Assembly (NCBI GenBank): GCA_016617855.1
Contig: JAECUM010004953.1
Span: 57,630-121,629 of the forward strand
Direction of reading: 5' to 3'
From: Megalonaias nervosa
Lineage: Eukaryota; Mollusca; Bivalvia; Unionida; Unionidae
Length of the DNA: 64,000 bases
Positions 1-12,900 of the stretch are shown one piece after another; positions within the stretch are counted from its first letter, which is position 1; each line of letters starts with the position of its first letter. The position numbers and the translations under genes are program-made. The notes beneath the pieces are model-generated. The model was not told where the DNA came from. It did not search any database and worked only from the letters and a program-made list of their open reading frames with translations.

Positions 1-734
1 TCATGTCTTTAGCAGAAAGCTGTACTAGACCATTTTTAGACTCATGGCATAAAAATATGTAAGTACCACGAAAACTTTGGCAAAGATTGTAAATTCATAT
101 GTGTACAGATTTTACTGAAGATAGGCTCATTGTATGTGCATCATGTGTGGAAAAAAAATGTGACAGTTTGTAACAACAGTGGCTTCTCCAGGATTTTCAC
201 ACCAAAGGGCACTTTTATATGTGCAAATTTTCAATTCAAGGTGGGTGGGTGGGGTCTCTGACAATAGTATCTATGAAAATAACCCTTTGAGCCTATTTCA
301 ACAAACCTGTGATAAATAACCTCTAATGAATAAAGACAAAATTTACAGCAGCTGCGATTGTGTGTTTTGACAATAAGTCGTGTGAATTCAAATGTAACAG
401 CAGACTCATTACCGAAAGCTGCATATCTATCAATATACAATCTTGCCAAGTGCTACAGTAAAATGTTCTAGATAATCAATAACAGTGTCTCTTTGCTTGA
501 TTGCAAAAGTCACTTTGTAAGCACTTGATTATGGCAGTTGCTATAAAAGTCAAGTGTTTACATAACAGTAATGAGCACTGTGAATCTGGCTGGTTTTGTT
601 ATACACTACACATCAATTGTGCATAATTTTTACATGCTTGCTCATTGTGAGGGGCAATTTAATAAATTTAGGAGGGTACATGAGAAAGTGATCCCTAAGT
701 TTCAACCAAGGCAAGAAAAAAGACCAGGTTTCAC
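1..734. other. intron 14 (partial), no recognised feature
   Basis: AT-rich intronic sequence left of exon 14. No coding exon for the next MAN2A segment and no known repeat was recognised. Confidence 0.6.
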
Positions 735-900
735 CTTGAATATTGTATCTGAAATAGTGACATGGTTCTTCCAAAAGGGGTCCACCTGGGAAGGTACTAT
801 GTTGTTTTCCGGATCTCGAACCTCTACGTGGGCTGTGTCAGTGTATATTCTCACTACATGTTGTCTCCTCTGTCCTAAGGAGTTATAGAACATTACTGGA
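735..900 (-). CDS. MAN2A: MAN2A exon 14, last exon in window
   Basis: Residues 663-718, reading [12 protein letters not shown], then [14 protein letters not shown] and [13 protein letters not shown]. It corresponds to the first beta domain after the catalytic part. The acceptor is TTATTTCAG. The donor GTGAAA leaves in phase 0. The next exon is not visible in bases 1-734, so the gene continues past the left edge. Confidence 0.93.
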
Positions 901-3900
901 CTGAAATAAAACAAAAACAGTTTACAGCTAAGGTTACAGTCCAATCTAAACATCTGAATAGACACTTTGACAAACAAGGAAAAGAAACATTCAAGACGGC
1001 CTTGTGGGCCTGATGATGTTCACATTGTTTACAAAAAACTTAACAGTGAACAACTTCACAAAGCAGGCTTACACAGCATTGTAAGAACACAACCCTGAGT
1101 AAACTATCACCAAACATTATCAATTTTACGACCATCTGATAATTCTTTCCAAAGATAAAGGATTAATTAAAATGCATAGATCTTGCTCATATTAGAATTT
1201 GTCAAAGATCTTGATTATATAAAATTATTTGCCAAGCTTTAACAAAATTAAACCCTAGTGCAGTAACAAACTCAGACAATCAGATAAAAATACAAATTCT
1301 TAAAACAGCAGATCTTACTTAATCAGGAACCTTTCTAAAACTATAATGATTTAAGTTTATCTACCAAGTCTGAGCAAATTCCGATCAAACTTTGTCTCCA
1401 AAGCGAAAACAAGCACAGCCAATCAGAAACAGGATTAACTCATACATATATTTAGATCTTGCTCATAGTCAAATTCATCCAACACCTTGACTGTACCAGG
1501 GATAAGCGAATCCTATGACCTGGTGTCTTGGGCAAGTTTAACTCTTCACCTGGCTAGTGAAATTCTGTAAGGTACTGTTCTAGAGCATGTCAATTATTTT
1601 GAATGTGAAAAGTCAGAGAACTGCAGATTTCTAACCGATTTACTGCTAGCATGAAAAATAATCTGCCTCAGTTTAAAATGAGTTACTTTCAGAACTGAAT
1701 AACATTAGTAAATGCCATTGCATTTAATGGAAAAAATAAGCAGCCCCAAGTTATTTACTGCTACTCAAAAGAACACTTGCTAACCTATGCTACAAAGTTC
1801 CTATCCACATAATGACACTCTGCAATGTGTATTTCAGGTTCACCATGGTTGCTACACTACGTCATAACCGGGATAGATACCACATAATTGCAGGGTAAGT
1901 TTTTTGCTTCTGGTTTCCTTATTTTCCACACAGCTTAAATAGGGCTGTGACTAAAGTACCTGGCGAATTGCATAGAATCTGCATATATTAATCTTGTTGC
2001 CAAAGACTGACTGGTTTCTGCAAACATTCAAGTACAGTGACAATTTCAGTTGCAGAAACCAGACAGTCATTGGCTAAAAGAATAATACATGCAGATTTCT
2101 TGCAATTTACAATTATTGCATAGTACACTAGCTGTATTCAGTGGTTTTTCAGAGTCACTAGCATCTTTCAGATAATGGTTTCAAACCTTATACAACCAAG
2201 TTAAAGCACATATTATTCATTATAACCTTATATACCATATTTACGGCATGTTTTTGGACGGCAAAAAATAATTACTTTTTTTGTTGTCCGAATACATATT
2301 AAATTCTTTAATTAGGTGTCTGAAAACAAACAGTGGAAGATAAATTTGTGCCCCCCCCCGTCCGTAATGAAGTTACCATTAGCTCACATGGGGACATGCT
2401 GCCATGAAGTAAAACAAGTATTTTGTCTAACACCATGGAAAGGATAATGAATGAAAAACAGGCATTACTTGCCTATTTTGTCTATTTGATACATATCCAT
2501 CCACCAGAAAACACAGCCATACATGTATTAGAGCCACGATTGTGTGCGTATTTTCAAAAAGAACCGCCATATTAGTAATCTTGCAATTCACAATTTAACC
2601 CTCTACTAATCAGTGATCAATAAAATCTACCTTACAAACACATGCAAACTTTATGTCTGTGTAATTAAGATATTAATACAAACTAAATTAAAAAAATTTG
2701 GATTTATAATTCTGAAGATATTTATGACAGAAACATTTTAGTATCGAGAGTAGAAATACCGGTACATGTTTGATGGGTAATCTTAGAACACCAAGGGTGA
2801 GAGGCTCCATATGGGGTGAGTGTTGTACACACGCCTAGGAAGGGTAAAAATAACAAGCAAGTTGCAATATACGAGTCGTTAATATGTAGGTATTTTTTTA
2901 AATAAAGGTGATCTATTTGTTGTGGTTCTCTCTTCTTTTTTTCCCACCTAGCCGAGGGTAGCTTCAAAATGAGTAGACCCTGTCAACTCGAAACAATTGA
3001 CTGCTCAAAGATTGTTTTGATGCATGTTGGAGATTTCAGGGTGTCTAGGTGATAATTGTGCATACTATAATTTGTGGGATTTCTTTGACAGGTGTGTTCG
3101 GAAATAAAAGGCAGCCATCTGGATTTCGTTAAAAGAGCACATGATGTACCGAACATGTTGCACCCACAATCAATATTTATTGTCTACAAAGAGGTTTATT
3201 ACCTGGAGAACAATAACTAAATTTAAACCGTGGTACATAATGCCTAAGGGATAAGGGGTTTGTTTTGTTGCACGATGCCATTGAATTTACTAATCCATAC
3301 TGACTCTCTGATGTATTGTTTAATGATATAAAGCAGGGGTCATGGTTTCTAATCAAAGCCATAACTGTCACACCTGCTTGAAGTGGTTTTGTGTGTAACG
3401 ATGCCTACAATGACAACCAATCCATGGAAGTTCGTGATCACATTAAATAATTGGCAACCAAATGAAGCAAACTTTGTATCAGTTAAATTAACGGCAAACA
3501 CACTGTGAATTTTACTTTAAACCGACGCAGCAGATCTTCTTAGATTGTGTCCGAAAGCATAAATTGTAGATAAAATTATAGCGAAGCAACGTCCAAAAAC
3601 TTACAAGGCATTTAAATATTATATTTGCCAAAAAAAAAAGGTGTCCGAAAACATACCGTAAATACGGTAACCAAGTTAAAGCACAAATTTTATTCATTAT
3701 AACCTTTTATAACCATGTTAAAGCATAAATTTTATTCATTACAACCACATATAAAAAAGTTAAAGCATATATTTTATTTGTTATAACCTTATATAACCAA
3801 TAATTTATTCTAACAAGGAATAAATCCCAAATTGACACCTGTGACATAAAACTGCTGTACCTAATAAAAAATACACAAGAAAATTGTATTGAGCTGTAAA

Positions 3901-6900
3901 ATCTAAAAAGACGCTAAATATACTGATCAAGTAGTCCTTTGATTATTGTGCTGAAACTAGCTTAACATTAAAGGATATATTAATATAACAGCATATTAAA
4001 TGGCCTTGGGTAATTATGAGATTTAATAAAGAATTGTTTTTGTATGGATCAAATGGAGGCATTAATTGTACAACTTGTATGGCAATCAAAAGTACACACC
4101 TCCATTACTAGTAACATTCAATCACTTCATACATTACTAGGACAAGATCAGATGTAGCTCTTATAAAAAATTGCTTGAGATTTTTCTGACATACAGATAA
4201 TAGCTCTTAATTAATTTGAGTTATTGAAGCTGTACAAAAAAGGAATAGAATATTTTTGTAAATTCATGAAGTTTCTACTGTAAAATTTGAGCATTTGAAA
4301 TTAAATGCAAGTAACGTTACTCATCCAGCAAAAGCAACTATCTGTATTTTTTTATGTTACTTAAAGCCAAGAACAAGTGAAAAAAATCTGCAGAAGAAGT
4401 ACTTGTTTCCAAATCATTTGTTTGGGACAGGTTTATGAAGAAATGTTTACTTAATACTAGATACAGTATTTCTCCATCTGTCTAAAAGTAAAGGGTTGGT
4501 TTATTATCAGACAAATATTTAGAAGATATTGTTACGTATATGTAATTAAATTGTTTGTGTGTTAGTTTTGAAATTCTTTTTATTTTTGTTTCATTACATT
4601 TTATAGTAATGATTATTTCCATGGGATTCGAAATTCTTTTCAGTAATTTGATATTTTCTTTTAGTAAATGTTGTTTATCTAAGACGTAAAACGTGTTACA
4701 TGAGAATTATTTTTAGTTAACCTAGTTCGTCTTGGGTTGGGAAGTTCGTAAACAGGAAGTTAAAATGATTGGTCAGTATCAAGGCCATACTCTGCTTGCG
4801 TGATCACCATGTGTAAACAACGTTTTTTTTTGTTATTGGTTCTTAATTGGGGCTACACAGGCGTATGTGATAAATGTCTTGTAGTAAGAGACCACATGAC
4901 CCATCTCGCGAGACTGAAATGATGTTTTCTGGGGTTTAAATACGCATTCTTAATATTTTCTTGGAGAGCTGTTTTAACATCTTGAAGGAACAAGGTGTTT
5001 TTTTTATTTGTTGCCAGATTGTTTGTTTTTCATTTGTTTTTTGGATTTAATAATTTCTTCTCTAGAAAATTCAACAAGTGGACTTTTTTATAAAAAAAAT
5101 TCTGAAAGATATTCATGGAAATTTATTCTGGAATTATTCGGAAACAAAAACTGTGATTCAACTGAGGAATTGTTGATATTCGTACATGGACCACATCTGA
5201 CGTCATCGCCTTCCATATTTGTATGTCGTCGAGATTCGAACCTGGATTCTAATAGAACTATTTAGTGATAGGACTTGTATTTTTCATTCTTAGGATTAAA
5301 TTTTGGATTATATTCACAAACTGTAAGTCCTATTTTCCAATTTTTACATTGTTTTCTAGGGAAATAAATTATTTTGTTAAAATATACAAAGCTTGTTGGC
5401 TTTCACTCTTTTCTTTGTTACTGAGTACGAGCCCTTGTCATGTAACAAAGAAAATTGGGTCGCTCGTCCTCGGGATATATGAATTTTGGTTAAATATTTC
5501 AGAAAATTGTTTTTTGAAATTTAAATTCCCCTAGTCTTTAAATCCCAAGTACTATTTTACATTTTTATTTGAAATCTTAAGTGAAAACAACAGGCTTTCA
5601 TTCACAATGTCATCAAAAGTGGAAATATTTCTTTCTAATCCAACTCAGGAACAGTTGGATAGTCTGAAAAAAGATGAGTTGCTTGAACTTGCCAGAAAGT
5701 ACGATCTTTCTGAAGCAAAATCTTCCTGAACGAAACAAGAAATTAAAAATATTCTGATCCAATATTTGGTGGGGAAAAATATTTTTGATAAAAGTGTTTT
5801 GGCTTCGGTCAGTAAGTCGGTATCGGACTCTGACATAAAAGTAATGGAATTAAAAATGGCATATAAGATAGAAGTAGAGTTAAGGAAGCTCGAGCTTCAG
5901 AAAGAAGAAAAAGAGAAACAAATGCAGTTGCAATTAGAAGAAAAGCAAATGCAATTGCAATTTGAAAAAGAGGAGAGAGAGAGACAGGAGAGGAAGAAAG
6001 ATAGACAAATGAAATTATAATTTGAGAAAGAGGAGAGAGAGAGACAGGAAAGGGAGAAAGATAAACAATTACAATTTGAGAAAGAGGAGAGAGAGAGACA
6101 GATGCAATTACAAAGAGAGAAGGGTGAAAGGGAATTTCAAATTAGAATGAAAGAATTTGAACTGGCAAGTGAAAAGCACACTTCCACTTCACATACAAAT
6201 TCAAGTTTTGACATTACAAGAAATATCAGGTTAGTTCCCCCTTTTAGCGAAAAGGAAGTAGACAAATATTTCATTTATTTTGAAAAAGTTGCTGAAAATT
6301 TGAAATGGCCAAGGGAGCATTGGACTCAATTATTGCAATGTGTACTTTTTGGAAAAGCCCGAAATATCTATGCATCCTGTCAGTACAACAGAGTTCTGAT
6401 TATGATTTGGTTAAGGAGTGCATTTTAAAGGGTTATGCGTTAGTCCCTGAGGCTTATCGGCAAAAATTCAGGAACTATAAAAAAGAAGCTGGACAGACTT
6501 ATGTTGAATTTGCTAGAGAAAAAGAAGTTATTTGAGAGATGGTGCTTAGCCCAGAAAGTTGAACATGATTATGAAAATATCAAACAACTTGTGTTACTTT
6601 AAGAGTTTAAGAACTGTGCCCCTAGTGACATTAAGAAACATCTTGAAGAGCACGAGACTGAAACCTTGGAAAATGCTGCTCTTGTTGCTGATAAGTACTC
6701 CTTAACTCAAAAAGTTCCTGTTGTAAGCAAAACTTTCACTCAGCAGTCTACTGGTAGAAAGGTATTTCAGCCTAATACTCCTCCTCCTAAAACTCAGTCT
6801 GGCACAACTTCTAAAAATCAAGCTTCTGATAAACTTGATTCTAAATCATTGTCTATGCCTACGTTTACCTATTGCAAGAAAAAAGGACACGTCATTTCTG

Positions 6901-9900
6901 ATTGCTTCAAGTTGAAATATAGGCATCAGAATCAAGATAGACCTATCCCAAATGCTCTTATTTCTAAGAGGTCAAGGTCACAGTCATGTATTGAAAGCAA
7001 TACATTTGTTGGGTCTCATAAACCCTAGTCTGATTTTATTATGGAGAAATATGAACCATTCAATTCAAAGGGTTCTATATCACTCTTGGGTTATTTGGCC
7101 AATCCTATCCCTATTAAAATTTTAAGGGATACAGGAGCTTCTCAGAGTCTTTTAGTGTCAGGTATTTTGCCTTCTTCTGAGAAGTCCTGTTCTACTGAGA
7201 GTGTTCTCATTCAGGGAGTAGAGTGCGGCTTTGTTAATGTTCCTCTCCATTCTGTAAATTTGTCATCAGACTTAGTTTCAGGACCTGTGACAGTCGGAAT
7301 AGTGTCTAATTTACCAGTTAAGGGCATTCATTTGTTGCTAGGCAATGACCTAGCTGGAGACAAGGTTGTGGTTAATCCACTTGTAACTGACAAGCTTTCT
7401 TTGGATCAGAAGTTGATCCTATTGAAAAAGAATACCCTGAGTTATACCCAGCTTGTGCAGTTACCAGAGCTATGGCAAAGAAAGCTCTTGAGAATGATTT
7501 TGATAAGGAAAATATTCCTTTAGCTGACACATGTATTGGTCAGGCTTTTGATGAGGTCACTTTTACTTCTAATTTGGATCAATCAGGTGGTATTGATCAC
7601 AGTGATCCTCTTTTAAATACTCATTCTCTTTTATCTAATCAGGGTGATAAACGACAATCACTTGTCGTCGAACAGGAAAAAGATCCTGAGATTTCCTGTC
7701 TGTTTCAGAGGGCCATTAGTGAAACTGAAGCAAATGAAGTACCTGTCTGTTATTTCATTAAAAATGGAATTCTTATGAGAAAATGGAGACCTCCCGAGGT
7801 ACCTGCTAATGACGAATGGTCAGTGAACTATCAGATTGTAGTTCCAAAATCTTACAGACAGGAAATACTCAGTTTGGCCCATGAAACTCCTCTGGCTGGT
7901 CATTTCGGGATAAATAAAACTTATAACAAGATCTTGACTCACTTTTATTGGCCAAAAATCAAAAGTGATGCTCGTAAATTTTGTAGATCTTGTCATACTT
8001 GTCAAATGGTAGGAAAACCCAATCAGAAGATACCTAAGGCTCATCTGCAACCAATTCCTGCATTTGACGAACCATTTAGCAGAATTATGGTAGATTGTGT
8101 TGGTCCCCTACCTAATACCAAGTCAGGCAACCAATATTTGTTGACCATTATGTGTGCATCAACAAGATTCCCAGAGGCAATTCCTTTGAGGAATATTAAA
8201 ACCAAAACTATAGTAAAAGCTTTAATAAAGTTTTTTACTCAATTTGACCTTCTCAAATCTGTCCAATCGCGTCAAAGGTCAGATTTTAAGCCTGGAATTT
8301 TCCAGCTTGTTATGCTTGAATTTGGCACTCAGCAATTCAAGTCAAAAGTGAAACTATGGTTTCACAAAACTTTACTTGAGAAAACATTTGAGTCCTGTAA
8401 CAGAGTTCATTCTCTCTTGCTCATTCTTCAAAATTTTCTTCAATTTAGATTCTACGGCCCTTACAAAGTAAAGAAGAAAATGAATGAGTTAAATTATAAT
8501 AGTACTCTGGTCAAAATAAATTAATGGAGTACTAGTATATTGAAAGAGATAGCCAAGTAAATTATACAATTAATTTAGCTGTACATGTCCTACAAACTGA
8601 GGATTTAAGTGAAGAAATTCAATTGGACACCGTTCATCTTGGAGCAACAAATCTTCGGAATTCGGAAATTATGAAAGATCTAGACCAGAAACTTTTACAT
8701 TTGCAACAACAAGAAAGAAATGAACTTAAACAGTTATTATTTGAATACGAGCACTTGTTTCCAGATATTCCTACAAGGACAAACAAAATTTTTCATGACG
8801 CTGAAAATGTAGATTCAAAACCTGTGAAACACCCATACAGGATGAACCCTCTCAAACAGGAATACTTGAAAAAGGAAATTCAGTATTTGCTGGAGAATGA
8901 TTTCATACAGCCCAGTAAAAGTGATTGGAGTTCACCATGCTGTTCTAAAACCGGATAAAACTTTCCATATGTGCACTGATTATAGGAAGGTGAACAGTGT
9001 AACAAAAGCAGATTCATTTCCATTACCAAGAATCGATGATTGTATTGATAAAATTGGAAATGCCAAGTACGTCACCAAATTTGACCTTCTGAAAGGATTT
9101 TGGCAAATTCCACTTACGGAAAGAGCGAAAGAAATTTCGGCATTTGTGACTCCAGATGGACTCTATCAATATAAAGTAATGCCATTCGGGATGACGGGTT
9201 CCCCAAGTACGTTTCAATGCTTGATGAATATGATTACCTATGGTCTAGATAATTGTGATGCTTATATTGATGATGTCATCATCTACAACGACACCTGGAA
9301 AGGACATCTAGCCACGATTCAGAAATTCTTTGAAAAACTCACTGATGCTAATTTGACAATCAATTTATCTAAAAGTGAGTTCTGCCGTGCCTACGTAACT
9401 TTTCTAGGACATATTGTGGGACATGGTCAAGTTAAACCTATTCATGCTAAGGTTAAAGCTATGTCTGATTTTCCTGTGCCTGTCAGTAAAAAGCAATTAA
9501 TGCGATTTTTGGGTATGGCCGGATACTATCGAAAGTTTTGTTCCAATTTTTCTAATATTGCTGAACCTCTGACAAATTTGTTAAGTAAGAGAAACAAGTT
9601 TCTTTGGACCGAAAAATGTCAGGAAGCTTTCGATATGTTAAAAGCCATACTCAAAAGTGCATCGGTTCTAACAGCTCCAAATTTCAATCAGTCTTTTAAA
9701 TTATCTGTGGATGCAAGTGATGTTGGGGTTGGAGCAGTATTGATTCAAGAAGACAGAAATGGTATCGATCACCCAGTGTGCTATTTCTGTAAGAAATTAA
9801 ATAAGCACCAAAGAAATTACTCAACAATCGAGAAGGAATGTTTGGTTTTAATACTGGCATGACAACATTCTGAAGTTTACATTAGCTCGGCTCCTTCTCC

Positions 9901-12900
9901 GGTTGTTGTGTATAGTGATCACAACCCCCTTACTTTCATCGACAAGATGAAAAATAAAAATCAAAGATTATTAAGGTGGAGTTTGTTTTTGCAAGAGTAT
10001 AATCTCAACATCAGGCACATCAAAGGAAAAGACAATTTGATTGCAGATGCACTTTCCCGTGTATAGAAATATTATTTCATATACACTTTATATAATTCAT
10101 AAGAATTTTTTTATGTAATTTTTGTCTACCTCATGTATATTATACATATGGTAAAAAGAAAGCTTTATTATATAAATCTTTCTTTTTTCTTTATGGGGGG
10201 AAGTATTACGTATATGTAATTAAATTGTTTGTGTGTTAGTTTTGAAATTCTTTTTTTTTTATTTTTGTTTCATTACATTTTACTGTAATGATTATTTCCA
10301 TGGGATTCAAAATTCTTTTTCAGTAATTCGGTATTCTCTTTTAGTAAATGTTGTTTATCTAAGATGTAAAACGTTTTACATGAGAATTATTTTTAGTTAA
10401 CCTAGTTCGTCTTGGGTTGGGAAGTTCATAAACAGGAAGTTAAAATGATTGGTCAGTATCAAGGCCATACTTTGCTTGCGTGATCACCACAACGTTTTTT
10501 TATTATTGGTTCGTAATTGGGACTACACGGGCGTATGTGATAAATGTCTTGTAGTAAGAGACCACATGACCCATCTCGCGAGACTGAAATGATGTTTTTG
10601 GGGTTTAAATATGCATTCTTAATAATTTTCTTGGAGAGTCGTTTTAACATCTTGAAGGAACAAGGTGTTTTTTTTATTTGTTGCCAGATTGTTTGTTTTT
10701 CATTTGTTTTTTGGATTTAATAATTTCTTCTCTAGGAAATTCAACAAGTGGACTTTTTTATAAAAAAAATTCTGAAAGATATTCATGGAAATTTATTCTG
10801 GAATTATTCGGAAACAAAAACTGTGATTCAATTGAGGAATTGTTGATATTCGTACATGGACCACATCTGATGTCATCGCCTTCCATATCTGCATGTCATC
10901 GAGATTTGAACCTGGATTCTAATGGAACTATTTAGTGATAGGACTTGCATTTTTCATTCTTAGGATTAAATTTTGGATTATATTCACAAACCGTAAGTCC
11001 TATTTTCCAATTTTTACATTGTTTTCTAGGGAAATAAATTATTTTGTTAAAATACACAAAGCTTGTTGGCTTTCACTATTTTCTTTGTTACTGAGTAAGA
11101 GCCCCTGTCATGTAACAATATCTGTCAACATACTGAAAAAATGAGAGATGAACTTACCATCAGATAAATATGGTTAGAGTATTTAACGAATCTGTCCAAA
11201 ATCTTATCAGAAAAAGAGTCACCTGACTGTTGACTAGCTCAGGCAATGAGATCCAAGATCGCCTCATGAACATGTGTGAATCTCACACATCAAATGTAAA
11301 CATCCAAGGTCTTAATGATAACAATAGGCCCATTTAACAAGTTCCATCAAAATGATACCAAACATACAGGCTCAGCCAATCAGATGCGAGATCACCTCAT
11401 TAATATGTGTGGATCTTGATCAGTGTCAAACTTATCTGAGATCTTAATGATATAGACCCATTTTCAGTTTTTATTAAGACCCAACTAAAAATATGGACCA
11501 AGTGAGTAACCAGCTTTGCCAATCAGATGCAAACATGTCATTAATTTGTTGTTATTGTTATGGATTTAAATGCCATTTTTGAGCACAAGATAGGCTATAC
11601 ATGGTGGCCAAAACATTTGGTGGAGGAAGAATCCAGGAAAACCCCATACAGAACCACAGATCCAAGGGAAACTATGAGTAAGCTTTCTTACATACATGTT
11701 GGAACAGCCCATGACTCAAACCCATGTGGACAGACACAAGATATCAGTGATCTGTAAAGCATTTTAGTCCACTAAGCTATCCATCATAAATATGTATCAA
11801 ACTTGTTAATGACCCAAGGTTCTGATGATACGAATTTAAATTTAAAAAAATTGGACCAGAAATATGGCCTCCAGAGGGGCAACAAGCTCAGCCAGTCACA
11901 TGCAAGATCATTTCATTCACATGTGTGGATCTTGCTCATTATTAAATTTGTCAAAGATCTTGATAACATACACCCATACTTCAAGTTGGATGAAACTCAG
12001 TTCAGAAATATGGCCTCCTGAGTGCTAATGACCTCAACATATCAACTGCAAAATCACCTCTTTAGTAAACATGAATCTTGCTCATTATCAAACACGTTAG
12101 AAAACTTTATGATGTAAGGCTATGTTCCAAGCCTGATCAAAATCAGATCAAAAATATGGCCTCCAGAGTGGTAATAAGCACAGGCTGACAGATAAAGTAT
12201 GATGGATGATACATGATACTTGATGCACTGAGGAAGGTAAGGCCATACCAAAAGCTCACTCAACTGTATGAACAGTGCAATGATTTATTTTAGGGGATAA
12301 TTTTTAATCAAGTTTTGCCTTCAGATGATAATGTACAGTTATGTAAAGAAGGAGTACCCTTGACAGAAAGGCAAAGAGAGTCCTCATAAACCAATTTCTG
12401 TGTAAATTAATACCTTTACACACCATTTCATGCTTATAATAATTGTTAAACTGAAATGCAATGAATGAGACATTAATTATTCTTGTGCTCCTTCATATTT
12501 TTAGCCATTTACAATTACACTATGCAAATTATATTTTAGCCCTTTACAATTATGCTAGGCAAGCTATATTTTTAATGCCTTACAATTACACTAGGCAAGT
12601 TTGATTTTTCAAATTTACACTGCAACCAAGCAAATTGTTTTTGACTTTGATATATCCAGAACTTTGAGGCTACTATCAATTAACTACTAAAGGAAGACAT
12701 TAAGATGTATCAATGAGTCCAAGAAACACATTAGATGTACATACTAAAAAAGTATTGTGAAAGGAGAGACATCTAATTTACATAAATTCTTTGTTATAAC
12801 TGGTCCTTTATTACTAATAAATGCTTTACGTTGATTTTTTAAAAAATCAACTGGCCAGGTAAAAAGTGGACTTTTATCTAACAACACTTATTATACTGCG

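Larger units (their letters stand above)
4530..11117 (+). mobile_element. Ty3/gypsy LTR retrotransposon with Gmr1-like gene order
   Basis: This 6.6 kb element has LTRs at 4530-5447 and 10204-11117 and is flanked by the 4 bp duplication atat (4526-4529 and 11118-11121). Domains in order are gag with coiled coil, CCHC remnant, aspartic protease, integrase with H2C2 finger and a GPY-like motif, then reverse transcriptase and RNase H. Integrase before RT is copia-like, but the RT, RNase H and GPY features are of gypsy type, as in the Gmr1 group. A purine tract ending gggggg precedes the 3' LTR. Several stops and frameshifts and a damaged integrase make it defective. It sits in MAN2A intron 13 in the opposite orientation to the gene. 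Confidence 0.93.

Noticed and set aside
150..240. Minus-strand IKVPFGVKILE segment as a candidate next MAN2A exon
   Set aside because: It vaguely resembles the family's PPLG region, but no acceptor gives the needed phase 0 frame and stops follow at once.
571..888. 105-codon plus-strand frame as a gene
   Set aside because: It is the antisense shadow of MAN2A exon 14.
4530..11117. A Ty1/copia element, because integrase precedes RT
   Set aside because: RT, RNase H and the GPY integrase end are of gypsy type.
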